Source of the DNA: Zygnema cylindricum | Lineage: Eukaryota; Streptophyta; Zygnematophyceae; Zygnematales; Zygnemataceae | Length of the DNA stretch: 21,646 nucleotides | Direction: 5' to 3' | Assembly: GCA_037447655.1 (NCBI GenBank) | Contig: JBBHKE010002076.1 | Span: 1 to 21,646 of the forward strand | Shown here: positions 1 to 16,896 of the stretch, piece after piece | Layout of the letters: each line of letters starts with the position of its first letter | Position numbering within the stretch: position 1 is the stretch's first letter | Position numbers and translations under genes: made by a program | The notes under the pieces: model-generated | Told to the model about the DNA's origin: nothing | Seen by the model: the letters and a program-made list of their open reading frames with translations, nothing else | The model's database searches: none

Positions 1-21
1 GAATATCAACACTAATAGAGG
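1..21. mobile_element. Right end of a TA-MITE copy, cut by window edge
   Basis: The window opens with ATATCAACACTAATAG followed by GGTAC. This matches the right terminal inverted repeat of the foldback elements at 131-348 and 12095-12826. The terminal CACGGTG heptamer is shortened. Only the last about 20 bp are visible, so the assignment rests on the repeat end alone. Confidence 0.5.
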
Positions 22-130
22 TACGTCTTTTACATGTTCGGATGTTTCCCGTACAGCTCCAGACTTAAGTGAGTCAGCAAATCGGATGCAAAAATCACAC
101 GCTTTGAGGTTCACGCGTGTGAATAATGTA

Positions 131-348
131 CACCGTGTATCGCTATTAGTGTTGATGTTTTTCTCTCCACTCAAACCATCTTTTCTCCGTACACACTTGT
201 TGGATTGTTGATCTGACGGTTGCAAATGAATGATAAGGTTTTCAGCTTCCAATTGGCGGTCTCAAATTGAAAATCGGACAATTTTGTACGGAGAAAAGAT
301 GTTTTAAGTGGCGGAAAAGAAACTAACCCCTAATAGCGATACACGGTG
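131..348. mobile_element. Foldback MITE with TA target duplication
   Basis: A 218-bp element without coding capacity. The left end CACCGTGTATCGCTATTAG is the exact reverse complement of the right end, and both sides are flanked by TA (129-130 and 349-350). The arms stay complementary well inside: CATCTTTTCTCCGTACA on the left pairs with its reverse complement near 290-305, so nearly the whole element could fold into one hairpin. A TA duplication is typical of Tc1/mariner-derived MITEs; that family assignment is inference. Related copies lie at 1-21, about 7207-7427, 12095-12826 and 16897-17095. Confidence 0.85.
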
Positions 349-606
349 TACTTTATTCGTCGGAATATATAGAACATAAACTGAACCGAAGCGTGTATAT
401 CCACTCTAATAATCCCGAGAAGGTTCACAAAATGAATAGGATCTCTCAAGGATAATGGACGTCGTGTCACAAATTCACCATGCTGTACTCGCATATATAG
501 TGTTGCCCCATGTGCCAAAGTAAAGGTAGTTTTTTGTCGTTTTCGTCAAAAAATTAGCTCCGAACCGATGAATTATAGCCGTACGAAGAAGTGAAAAAAC
601 TTAGTA

Positions 607-1705
607 TAAAGGTACAACCCCATGTGATAACTTTGCGAACTTACTTTGTATTGAAGGGAAGATAAGTGTCCCAATGTGTACCAACGAAATTGTTACTAAA
701 GGGAAGAAAATATTTTATTTCCAAAAACGTGATGGTAAGACCATCAAAGTACAAACTTAGAATGTACTACATGTTGTCGTCTTTTGTTTTTTGACCCACG
801 GCCACGTCATGCCACGTCATTGTTAAACTTTACTTCAAAACATATCGGAGATATGTTTCAAAGTAAAGTATTATCGCTCCACAAATAGGAAAATACCTTC
901 GCACGCTTCATAGGATTCCATATGTTTTCGACGTGGAGAAGCACGATATGATTTTTGACCGTTTGCATCCAGTACGGAATTTTTTTTTGCAAAGGTTTCA
1001 AGATTTTAAATGCTCTGTTTCTTTTTTTTTACCCCCTTTGTACTTTGATGGTTTTTCCATCGCACATTATGTAATAAAGACTTTTCACTTTTTTAATAAA
1101 GCCATTTCACGAAAAGGGGATAAATTCGTGAGGACAACCCTCCAACTTGCCCTCACCGCCTCCTTCACCTTACCTCTCATTCACTCCTTCACACTTCACT
1201 ATTTCGCAATCTTTCACAAGGCGGCTCTACCGGTAGGGAGCGGGAGAAAATATTCGAAACGATGTTGGGAATAGAGCGTAGTTGTAAAATTGCAACATGG
1301 GAAAGAAAAAGGCAAAATGATTGTGTTTCCAGAAGGTTGATTTTTTTTGAAGTTACGGAGGGAGAGGTTCGATGTGCGTGGAAATTGCGTAATAGGCGAC
1401 CGCACAGGAAAGGCAAAGACAAAGAGATCTTCTTCAACCACGAACAGCGCATGCTGGAAGGTTGTACTCTACAAAGTCACGCAAAGACATGCGATGTCAC
1501 AAGTAGTTTCAAAAAACATGGTGCAACAACATAGATTGTAGACGTTGACAACTGTCACAGGCATTGTCGACGTATACAAGTATCACAAACTAAAGTAATG
1601 ATTTCGCTTTTGTACGTTGGGACACTTGAAAAACGTGTTTGGAGTATCTCCGCTATGACACAAAGTAAGTTCGCTAAGTTACGATTACATCGGCACACCT
1701 TTATC
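607..1705. repeat. Long degenerate inverted repeat, possible non-autonomous element
   Basis: The segment about 607-698 is repeated as its reverse complement at about 1590-1705. Shared blocks in the same order are ATAAAGGT, GCGAACTTACTTTGT, AAGTGTCCCAA and GAAAT..TTACT, roughly 70% identical by eye with small gaps. A further match, ATGTTGT...TGTTTTTTGA, lies at about 770-794 against 1506-1530. The interior has no transposase-like frame. I could not fix the outer ends or a target duplication, so this may be a decayed long-TIR (for example Mutator-like) element or simply an old inverted duplication. Confidence 0.45.
827..869. repeat. Near-perfect palindrome
   Basis: Arms 827-846 and 850-869 (ACTTTACTTCAAAACATATC and GATATGTTTCAAAGTAAAGT) are complementary at 18 of 20 positions around a 3-base centre. 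It lies inside the larger inverted repeat and just after a direct repeat of CCACGTCATG (802-821). Nothing nearby suggests a gene, so a role as a terminator is not supported. Confidence 0.7.
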
Positions 1706-2038
1706 CGTGGGGACGTAGAGGTATCGGTGATCTTACGATACACACTGCCATGTTTTTGAAGAAGTGTTTTGCAAGGTGATCGATTCTTACGGGATATACA
1801 CTGTATGATTTATCGTATTTTTTAAATGACACTTTGTCGTTACGTGGCATTTAGTGTGGGCCACAATAGTATTCAAGCTATTTATGGCCAAAATAAAAGT
1901 CAACTGTCGACAATACACATACTCAGGCATTTCCGTTGGGACGCACACATCATAGAAAATATTGAAATATTGTATGCAACGTTCACCAAAAGGGTCTGCA
2001 CAAAATTTGCACAACTTGCCAAATCTAACAGATACGCA

Positions 2039-2068
2039 GGCTATAGCTATGCAGACTATAGCTATGCA
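2039..2068. repeat. Two-copy 15-bp tandem repeat
   Basis: CTATAGCTATGCA occurs twice in tandem with a 15-base period. It is short and isolated. Confidence 0.6.
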
Positions 2069-2189
2069 CAGGGAAAAAGCACCAGAGATACATCCATAGA
2101 TATCCTATGCGCATAAAAAGGCACGGAGTAAACTACAAATTACTACGTACAGTGCGCATTAAAAGATGTTGAAAGTTTATAAAATTCGT

Positions 2190-2710
2190 ACCTTACTTAG
2201 CAGTCGTACAGTTTTCGTACAATTACAATTTTGTACAGTGTCCGTGTATGTCAGTACATTTTAGGGTTATTTAAGGGTTTTAGGGGATTTTGTGGTTTTT
2301 AGGGTACATTTTAGTACATTCCGTATATTTAATTACAAATTGTTTTAGATTTTTCGTACATTTACGTACATTATCCTTATTTTTCCGTACCGTTTACGGT
2401 TATTATATTTATTTTTTTAGGGTGCGTTGCCGTACATTTCCGTACTATTCAGTACAGCTGCGTTACAATTGCCGTACATTTACTGACATTCCCGTACCTT
2501 TCCGTGCATTTTAGGGTTATTTAAGCGGGGATTTTAGAGTTTTCAGGGTGTATTCTCGTACGTTCTCGTATATTTCAGTACAACAGTGTTAGATTTTCTG
2601 TACTTTTACGGTTATCAAGGAATGGTTTCCGTATAGCTCCGTACATTTCCGCATATTGTTCTTGCCTTTCTGAGAATTATTATGGATTTTTTAGGGTCAC
2701 TCTTTTCGTA
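2190..2710. repeat. GTAC-rich degenerate minisatellite
   Basis: CGTACATTT, CCGTACA and CAGTACA variants recur about every 10-25 bases across some 500 bp. On top of this there is a larger period of about 250 bp: ATTTTAGGGTTATTTAAG appears near 2258 and again near 2508, followed each time by GGGGATTTT and further on by TTAGATTTT. The same GTAC-centred words recur in exon 1 and the 3' flank of the OTU gene. No coding potential. Confidence 0.65.
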
Positions 2711-3850
2711 TATTTTGGTGCAATCCGTACAGTAAAAAAGTACGAAATTACAAAAACTATAAAATAAGCAAATACTGTGTAGTTTTCGAAAAAAAGTCAA
2801 AATCCGTTCGAATTGGACAACTAGGCATATATCCCAAGGGCAGGAGATCACTGCTACTGTATACATCTGTATAGCAATATACAGGGGAAGCACCAGATAT
2901 AGATCACAAGGAAAGCAGAGTCCTAAAAGCTATGATAAGACCCTTGATTAAAGCGAAAAAATTGAGGGACATAACTTCTAAGCTTAATTGCTGCCACTGT
3001 CCACTTGAAAAAACTAAAAAGATAAGCTTCTTGCTTCAAAAGGAAAATAACCAAAAGTGGTAAGTGAGTGAAAAATGGCCGCTAAAGTTCATGACAGTAA
3101 TACTTTTAGTTCCAAAGATGCATGCCACAATCTACTGGATAAATTGATGATTATAGTTCCTCTTAAGAATTTTCCATGACTTTCATTTAATTACAAAAAT
3201 GTCTTTGGCTTGGTGTTAATTGTTTTTCCACTTTTTTTGTTTCCATGTACTCAAATAATTTACCGTCGAATAATTTAATAATAACTTAACATCAAAAGTA
3301 TCCAGCCTCTCTCATTTTCCCCTTACACATACCGACAAACATATATCGGAAGACTCCATTCCACCTGTTTTCGACACTTTCACATAAAATCACAAATATT
3401 GCCTCATGCATATGAGAAAACCCTATACCCTTTGCGCTTTCTTAACTAACAACGCTCGTGCAAACAAAAAGCTAAAAAGCTAAGCTATGCCATTGACAAA
3501 CAATATAAACTAAAATTGGAAATTGGTTTCTCTTACTGCATACAAGTTAAAAGCCTCAATGGTTTCTTTTAGATTACTCAAATCAAATAACAACAAGCTT
3601 CCATGAAGAATTAAAACAGTAAAACGACTTTTTGTTCATCTGTTGCATGAACAACCAATTTTTTTTGTCGAAAGACGGAAAACTACAAAAAACCAATAAA
3701 TACAAATAAAAATAAAAATGAACAATTAACTCCAATGTGTTCCCAGATGATTCCAAAAAACCTTACGGCTCAATAATTAGCCAAAAAAACACAAAAAACA
3801 ATATTAAAAAGAGTCTTGTACAAAGCTAAACAAAGACTCTAAAAAAAATA

Positions 3851-3912
3851 TTTTCTGGGCTCAAAACTTGTCGAAACAGATCTTCGGACAATAAACATAA
3901 AATTTAGGGCTT
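3851..3912. repeat. Diverged copy of the Bro1 gene's stop-codon region
   Basis: This segment aligns with 3961-4033, which contains the stop codon and last codons of the Bro1 gene. Both share CTTGTCGAAACAGAT and, after a 14-base indel, AAACATAA.ATTTAGGG. The copy lies just downstream of the gene in its own direction. The position matching the stop codon TGA reads CGA in the copy. It looks like a tandem duplication reaching from the 3' flank into the last exon. Confidence 0.65.
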
Positions 3913-4005
3913 TGCGACAAAAAAAATAAAATACATGTTCTCTTTCAAAAAAAAAAAACATTTTCCGGGAAAAAAACTTGTCGAAACAGATGACAAAGCA
4001 GACCA

Positions 4006-10913
<6,908 letters not shown>

Positions 10914-11772
10914 GGCTATTCTGGAGCGCGAGAGAGAAAGTTTAGGGAGAAGAGAACCTTTTTCAGATGAGACAAAATCAAGAAATCTAAATTTTAGCAA
11001 AAATTTCTGAGCAAATCTTTTAGAAGAAGTTTAGATTCTCTAAACCGATAAGCTTGTGTAAATTTGGAGAAAAAAAACTTGGAACAAGAATTGGAAAATA
11101 TTGTATATTGCTGTACTTCCACTTATCACAATATTTGAGTATTTGTCAACAAAATGGCATTGCGAGAATATCAAAATCCACACAAGAATAAGTACTACAA
11201 TAACATACTTAAAATGAGGAATATTCAAATGCAATTATTCTTTCAGAACCAAGAAACAAAAACAGAAAAACTCAAGATATTAAACTACAGAAAAGTAAGA
11301 CACTCGCCCAGCAAGAAAACAGAGATTTTAACTTCCTTGACGGCCGTTTGACTCAAAACGCCAACTCCAAATGTTTTAGACGTTTAGAGTTTAGACTTTT
11401 ACGTTGTCCGAAGGTGAAAATCAATCGACTAAAGATCCAACGGCTGTAAAGTAACGAATTATAATGATAATATTTACATAACAATAAAAAATTCCTTTGG
11501 ATATGACAAGAAAATGGCACCAGGCCGTTTACACCATTTTACAGAAATATCGAGAGTTTCTTCGAAAAAGTACGATACATAGTACCTGTTCAGTGGTCCA
11601 CGTAAGCAAATCAAGACTTTACGTGATACCGGTAGGAGAAACGCGGAAACCAAGAAAAGCAACTAAAGCACGTTACATACGCGTAAATGAAACACGTAAA
11701 TATGATAACAGGGAGCGCCGAAAAACACGGAAATGTGAAAACACGTCAATGGGGGAACGCGAAAATGGAAAA
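10914..11772. other. 5' flank of the Bro1 gene, no gene seen
   Basis: AT-rich and without recognisable coding sequence. In the Bro1 direction the frame joined to its first exon stays open for about 40 more codons upstream of 10913 but contains no ATG. At 11640-11765 AAACACG and AACGCG words recur in a loose array. Confidence 0.5.
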
Positions 11773-11782
11773 GGAAAAAATC

Positions 11783-12056
11783 ATAGTTCAAAAGTAGGTG
11801 AAAGTAGGCCCATACAATATGCCTATTGTATGCAAAACATACAATATAACCTTAAAACCCATGTTGTATTCCGACCTATTCAGACCAATTAAAACATTCG
11901 GACCAAAAAAAATTATTTACACCGTCAGATTCGGACGATCAGACGGTCGCTGATGAAAGTAGCGATCTAAGAAGATCACATGAAAAACCCATAACATAAC
12001 TTACGACAAAGGCGCCGACCAAAGGCCTACCATAAAAACGCCTACTTTTGAACTAT
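11783..12056. mobile_element. Mutator-like MITE with perfect 10-bp target duplication
   Basis: A 274-bp element bounded by ATAGTTCAAAAGTAGG and its exact reverse complement. A second matching block, TAGGCC, lies some 10-15 bases further in on each side. It is flanked by identical direct repeats GGAAAAAATC at 11773-11782 and 12057-12066. A 9-11 bp target duplication is typical of Mutator-like elements. The interior has a 9-bp-stem hairpin (CATACAATA at about 11811-11832) and no transposase. The intact duplication suggests a relatively recent insertion. Confidence 0.85.
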
Positions 12057-12094
12057 GGAAAAAATCGAGCTGGCGTGTTAAATTGCTAACGCTA

Positions 12095-12826
12095 CACCGT
12101 GTATCGCTATTAGTGTTTATATTTTTTTACGACTTATAACACCTTTTTACGTACACACTTGTCGGATTATATATCTGACGGTTGCGATTGAAAGGAAAGA
12201 GTTCTCACCTTCCGATTGTCGGTCTACATTTGAAAATCGGACAAACGTGTATGGATAAAATATGTTTTATGAGGCCAAAAAGATATCAACGCTAATAGCG
12301 ATGTACGACAGAGGTCGCAAAAGTCAAAATTTTACATAACCGAAACCGACCGTTTTTTTTTTCAAAATCTGAGTAATCGACGCCCGACCGCGCTGCGTCA
12401 CGCTCCAAAATTGTTAAACGTTAACCGACCGGCGTTTACGAAAATAAAAGTTAACCGAAACTCGATTTCTCGCTACTAACCGTACCTGCTCGTAACCCAA
12501 TAATTACGATTTGTCAAGATTTGCGAAATGAAGTGTTACTACCGTATCAGACTTGCGACGCTAATCATGATGTCACGTACTTCCACGATACCAAAGAGTA
12601 CAAAGTACAATAATGTTGGATTGTATGGACAGTACAAAATTTTCATTTTTTTTCGTTTTTTGCTTGACCGACCGTAACCGACTTTTTTTTTTCTGGTGAA
12701 TCAACCGACCGTGAACGCCCGGCCCCCAAAATTTGGCAACCTAATCCGTTCCGGATCCGGCGCGGGCGGTCGGTTAACGGTCGGTCACGGTTTCGGTTGA
12801 CCGTTTGCGACCTCTGATGCACGGTG
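12095..12826. mobile_element. TA-MITE copy interrupted by a hAT-like insertion
   Basis: The left end CACCGTGTATCGCTATTAG (12095 on) is identical to that of the copy at 131, with TA at 12093-12094. The right arm runs GCTAATAGCGAT to about 12302, is broken by the element at 12309-12816, and resumes with GCACGGTG at 12819-12826. The final TA is TT here. Interior arms again share TACACACTTGT and TCTGACGGTTGC with the 131-348 copy. Confidence 0.85.
12309..12816. mobile_element. hAT-like non-autonomous element nested in the TA-MITE
   Basis: A 508-bp element with perfect 13-bp terminal inverted repeats CAGAGGTCGCAAA; the pattern CAG.GGTCG.CAA is typical of hAT ends. It is flanked by an 8-bp target duplication with two mismatches, ATGTACGA (12301-12308) and ATGCACGG (12817-12824), the size expected for hAT. 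Near both ends the heptamer CCGACCG or its complement CGGTCGG recurs (about 12347, 12385, 12425, 12666, 12703, 12766, 12780), as subterminal transposase-binding repeats do. No transposase frame, so it would depend on a partner elsewhere. Confidence 0.88.
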
Positions 12827-13867
12827 TTCTGTAATCCGAACCATGGTTTTTACCGATATGCTACAGTACCTCGAGTCGCCATCCGTTTCTACGATTTGAA
12901 ATTTTGAATGCTGCCAGTCGTACGAATGTCGTACAGAATGGCAGCGAAGTGGAAATCGTGCGGAAAAAACCGTACGGAAATGTTTCTTCCGGAAAGCGCA
13001 CGCGGCCAAAAAAATATCCCATACCACAGTGAAACATTTCGTGCGTCATTTAGCCAATCTTCGCACTTTTTTTTCAGTATGGGTTGCAGTAATGCAGAAC
13101 TGTGCATACTGCATTGTTTCTATGCTTTGGGGCTTCTCACTTCTCAGCTTTAAACACCTCTCCCTCTCCCTCCCCCCTCTCCCTCTCCCCTCTCCCTCTA
13201 TCTTACTATCTCTCTTGCCTTCCCTTTCTCGGGCCCATGGTGACGTCATAATCGTCTTATCAACGTCATATTCTGGATCGTATGTGAGTGGATCTTTTTT
13301 TTGTTTATTTTTTTCTTTATTACTAATCTTGTTGGTATTCTTATCATTTGTTATTACTGTTGCTATAAATATTGAAATTTTGTATTATTTCTTCATCAAA
13401 TAAATTTCTGAGCTTCAAGATAAAAAATATACACATGGAAGGCAACAGTAAAAGCTAGGGTTTTGAAAAAAAAAATTGGGTTTTTGAATTTTTTTTTTAG
13501 AGTTTTGAAAAAATTAGGTTTTAGGAGACGAGGTGGCGGGCTTTGAGTTTTTTTCGATTTTTTCTTTTTATTCTTTTGACATTTAATGTAATTCAGTTTC
13601 TTTTAATATTTCACTTTATTTTTTTGTACTTTTATTTGTTTATTTATTTATTTGTTTGTTTATATACCTTTCAGTTTATTAATTTTCTTCAAGTCAGAAG
13701 AAAATATTAAAAAGTTTGATTTTCTTTCTCTATATATTAAGAATATTTCAAACTGTGAAGAAAAAGACGAAAATAAAATTAAATAAATAAAAATAAAAAT
13801 AAAGAAAACAACAAAAGAAATGATACAAAAGTACATACGAGAAAAAAAAACCAAAGCGCTAACATCT
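12827..13867. other. Intergenic region with CT tract and T-rich sequence
   Basis: No gene recognised. At about 13147-13226 there is an imperfect CTCCCT tract, and at about 13455-13530 loose repeats of GGGTTTTGAAAAA. GCTGCCA at 12910 and TGGCAGC near 12940 can pair around two TCGTAC words. Frames here, up to 124 codons, are low in complexity or lack any family signature. Confidence 0.5.
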
Positions 13868-14140
<273 letters not shown>

Positions 14141-14216
14141 TTTTTTGTTTCTCCAGTAAATATAGTTTACCTAATCTCACCTTTATCTTATCGATTAAAG
14201 AGATACCCGCAACGCA

Positions 14217-14346
14217 AAAGAGGGAGGGAGAGAGAGCGAGAGGAAGGGAGTGAGAGAGAAAGAGAGAAAAAGGGAGAGAAAGAAGAGGCGAAGGAAGAGA
14301 GAGGGAGAGAAACAGTGTGAGTGTGAGAAAAGAGAGGGAAAGAAAG

Positions 14347-14378
<32 letters not shown>

Positions 14379-14440
14379 AAAGAGGGAAGAGGGAAGAGGC
14401 AAGGGAGAAGTGGAGGAGAGAGGGAGCGAGGGAAAAGATT
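14217..14440. repeat. GA-rich tract directly upstream of OTU exon 1 start
   Basis: About 220 bp of purine on the plus strand (GAGAGGGA, GAAAGA, (GA)n, a G-run near 14371-14378). It reads through in frame into OTU exon 1, but has no in-frame ATG, so it is probably 5' leader. The switch from pyrimidine (13868-14140) to purine within 80 bp means the two tracts could pair in RNA or single-stranded DNA. Confidence 0.85.
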
Positions 14441-14463
14441 CAGTTTCAGAATTGGTGGATGAG

Positions 14464-16242
14464 ATGGAAGAGTTGAGAGACTCAAATGAACTGCAGGACC
14501 TTCCACCCGGATCCGTACAAAAACATACGGATAGTACAGAAAGTACAGATGGTACGGATGGTGCAATAAGTACAGAAAGTACGCAGGTGGCTTCAGTGGC
14601 AAAAGAGAGTCGAGAGGAGATGTTGGCGAGACACAGGTGAGGGGGGAAGGGGGGAGTAGAGATGGGAAGGGAGTGAAAGGTGGTGGAGAGGGAGAGGGAG
14701 AGGGAGAGGTGTGGGGGTAGGAAGCAAAAAATGGGGGGAAGGGGGGATGAAGAAGAGCGGGAGAGAAAGAGGGAGAGGTAAAGGAAGAGGGAGAGGGAGG
14801 GGGAGGGAGAGGGGCAGAGGAAGGAGATCGGTGAAGAGGGGGGGAGGAAGAGGGAGTGATAGAGAGGAGGCGAGAGAGAATGTACCGATTTGGAGATGCA
14901 AAGAATAAGTCAAAGAAAGACCGTGATAAACAAAGTGTTTTTGTTGCATATATACTCTCTCTCTCTCTCTCTCTCCCTCTCTCTCTCTCTCTCCCTCTCT
15001 CTCCTCTCCCTCTCTCTCCTCTCCCTCTCTCCCCCTCTCCCTCTCTCCCTCTCCCCCTCTCCCCCTCTCTCCCTCCCTCCTCCCTCCCTCCCCTCCCTCC
15101 CCCCTCCCTCTCCCCTCCCTCCCTCCCCCCTCCCTCCCTCCCTCCCCCTCTCCTTTCCTCCCTCTCTCATCCTTCCTCTCTCTCATCCTTCCTCTCTCTG
15201 TCCCCCTCTCTTTCTCCTTCCTCTCTCATACTTCCTCTCTTCCCCTCTCCCTCTCCTCCCTCTCTCATCCTTCCTCTCTCTCTCTTCCTCTCTCCCTCTC
15301 CCTCGCCACAGGAGAGAGACCAAAGAACTACAGCATAAAGACATTCAGATGAAAAAAGACGCCGCAAAAGGAAGTAAATCTGAACAAAAGGCCAAAAAAA
15401 AAGCTATTGACGAAGAAATCGCGAGATTAGACGCAAAAATGAAATCGAGGCAATCGAAGGAATTAGCTACATTGGGCTTCAAAGGAGTAGAAGAAGACGA
15501 AGACGTTTCGTCTTCTAGTGGGTCAAAATTACACAAAGTAAAGGAAGATGTTGTGACTCTCGCGAAAGCAATGGCTGGGATGAGTTCTTCTGGAGGTAGT
15601 GATAAGAATCAAAAAGTGAGTAAAGCTCAGAAAAGGAGAGATAAGAAAATGAAGGACGAGGTAGAGAGAGAGCAGCGGATATTACAGGAGAATAGTTCGC
15701 TTGTGAGTGAGAGAGAGAGAGAAGATCGATTGTTGAGAGAGAAGTTGGAGCCTCTCGGTTTAACTTTGAAAGAGATAAAACCGGATGGACATTGTTTATA
15801 TAGAGCCGTCGAAGACCAGTTGAGTTTAGGAGGAGGAGGAAGTAACGGGTCTTACGATTATAAACAAATAAGAGTTTTAGCGGCGAGTTACATGCGAACA
15901 CACTCGGAAAGGTTTCTCCCTTTTGTGATAAGTGAATTCGGTGAAGAAGGCGGTCCAGGTACGGACGAAGATCCGACGATACGGTTTGAAAAGTACTGTT
16001 GTACCGTAGAAAGTACGGCTTCGTGGGGAGGACAGTTAGAACTGGAAGCTCTTGCAAATGCGTTGAAACGACATATAACGGTAATTGCAGCGGAACTGCC
16101 GGACGTTCACATGGGAGTTCAGTTTGGAAATAGTCAAATGGGAGATGAGAGGAAGGTTCTTCCTCCAATAAGGTTGTCTTATCATAAGCATGAGTACGGA
16201 TTGGGAGAACATTATAATTCAGTTGTCCCACAAACGTCATAG
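14464..16242 (+). CDS. OTU-family deubiquitinase, OTUD6-like (two exons)
   Basis: A cysteine protease predicted to remove ubiquitin from proteins. Exons 14464-14636 and 15312-16242, donor GTGAGG, acceptor CCACAG, joined within an Arg codon to give 367 residues. The start is the first in-frame ATG after the GA-rich leader. Residues 1-50 are acidic and Ser/Thr-rich, from a GTAC-type repeat. Residues 53-190 are charged and helical: EEMLARHRRETKELQHKD matches the conserved OTUD6 N-terminal motif with the splice junction inside it, followed by AIDEEIARLDAKM. The OTU domain starts near residue 200 with LEPLGLTLKEIKPDGHCLYR: Asp216 and Cys219 are the expected catalytic Asp and Cys. WGGQLELEALANALKRHITV follows, and GLGEHYNSV supplies His358. 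Length and order fit OTUD6A/B-type proteins. Substrate and location cannot be read from sequence. Confidence 0.94.
14637..15311 (+). other. OTU intron: purine-rich 5' half, pyrimidine-rich 3' half
   Basis: Position 14637 to about 14880 is nearly pure GAGGGA-type purine. From about 14955 to the acceptor it is nearly pure CTCTCCCT-type pyrimidine, first (CT)n and then CCCTC/CCTC mixtures. The halves are complementary in composition over more than 200 nt with only about 75 nt between, so the pre-mRNA could fold back and bring donor and acceptor together. The pyrimidine half also serves as a very long polypyrimidine tract. Long Arg/Gly/Glu and Ser/Pro/Leu frames through it are artefacts. Confidence 0.85.
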
Positions 16243-16408
16243 TTTTGGTGAAAAATATCGTACTTTTGGTGATTTTTTCGTACTTTTGGTGAAAATTTTC
16301 GTATTTTTGGTGAAAATATTTTACTTCTGGTGGAAATTTTCATGGTTTGGGTGAACCTTTCGTAATTTTGGTGTAAAATTTCGAAGTTTTTGTGGGAACG
16401 TTTCATTG
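16242..16408 (+). repeat. 20-22 bp tandem array in the OTU 3' flank
   Basis: About eight degenerate units of TTTTGGTGAAAATTTTCGTA begin at the last base of the stop codon. Each has a TTTTGGTG core, an A/T stretch and mostly a TCGTA/TTTCGTAC end. The array is probably in the 3' UTR. A short GA-rich stretch follows (16451-16508). Confidence 0.85.
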
Positions 16409-16896
16409 TTTAGTTAAAGGAAGACAAGGGAATTCAGTTGTTACAGGATAGGGAGGGAGAGAGAGAGAGGGAGAGAGGGAGATGGAGGGAGAGGGAGGGA
16501 GAGGGAGTAGTGGTTTGGTGGATATGGAAGCGAAGAGAGGTGTTTTTTTCTGTTAAAGGGAATACTAGTGGGAAATTGAAGAAGAATTGAAGGAAAGCTG
16601 TGTTTCTCTTTTACTATATTTGGATTATTTTTGTATGATCTTTCCGTTGGATATTGTTTTTTCCATTTTGGGCATGTTTGTTGGAGGAAAACGATATTCT
16701 CTTTGATATGATATATGTTACCCTGATTTTTCTCTTTTACTTTTTGGTTAGCACTGTTTTTTTTCTGGTATTGTAAGATAACTTTTTGATCCATGAAATC
16801 ACGATGTCTATCATTATTTGTAATTTGACGATGTTACTGAAGAGTTCACTGAGTTTTTCCAGGTTTTTGAGTTTTTTTTGCTTTTAGGGTTCACTA
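16409..16896. other. Downstream flank of the OTU gene
   Basis: GA-rich at 16451-16508, then AT-rich sequence without recognisable genes. Probably contains the OTU 3' end, but I could not identify a clear polyadenylation signal. Confidence 0.5.

Larger units (their letters stand above)
349..4005. other. Gene-free AT-rich region
   Basis: No reading frame here shows a recognisable protein, compositional coding signal or splice structure; the longest frames are under 115 codons and low in complexity. What can be seen is repeats, listed separately: a long inverted repeat, a short palindrome, a GTAC-rich minisatellite and a duplicate of the downstream Bro1 gene end. From about 2900 to 3840 I see only AT-rich sequence with homopolymer runs, plus one small hairpin (8-bp stem AGAGTCTT, 3810-3840). 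Confidence 0.6.

Noticed and set aside
933-2116. Several 60-113 codon frames in the left region
   Set aside because: They lie inside the degenerate inverted repeat, overlap on both strands and show no conserved motif or codon pattern.
11497-11892. 131-codon plus-strand frame rich in Lys/Arg
   Set aside because: It runs into the Mutator-type MITE end and consists partly of AAACACG-type repeats; no family similarity recognised.
14317-14463. Upstream in-frame extension of OTU exon 1
   Set aside because: The frame is open only because of GA repeats and has no ATG before 14464 (the 14317 codon is GTG).
15515-16240. 241-codon minus-strand frame
   Set aside because: Antisense shadow of the OTU exon 2, which has clear catalytic motifs on the plus strand.
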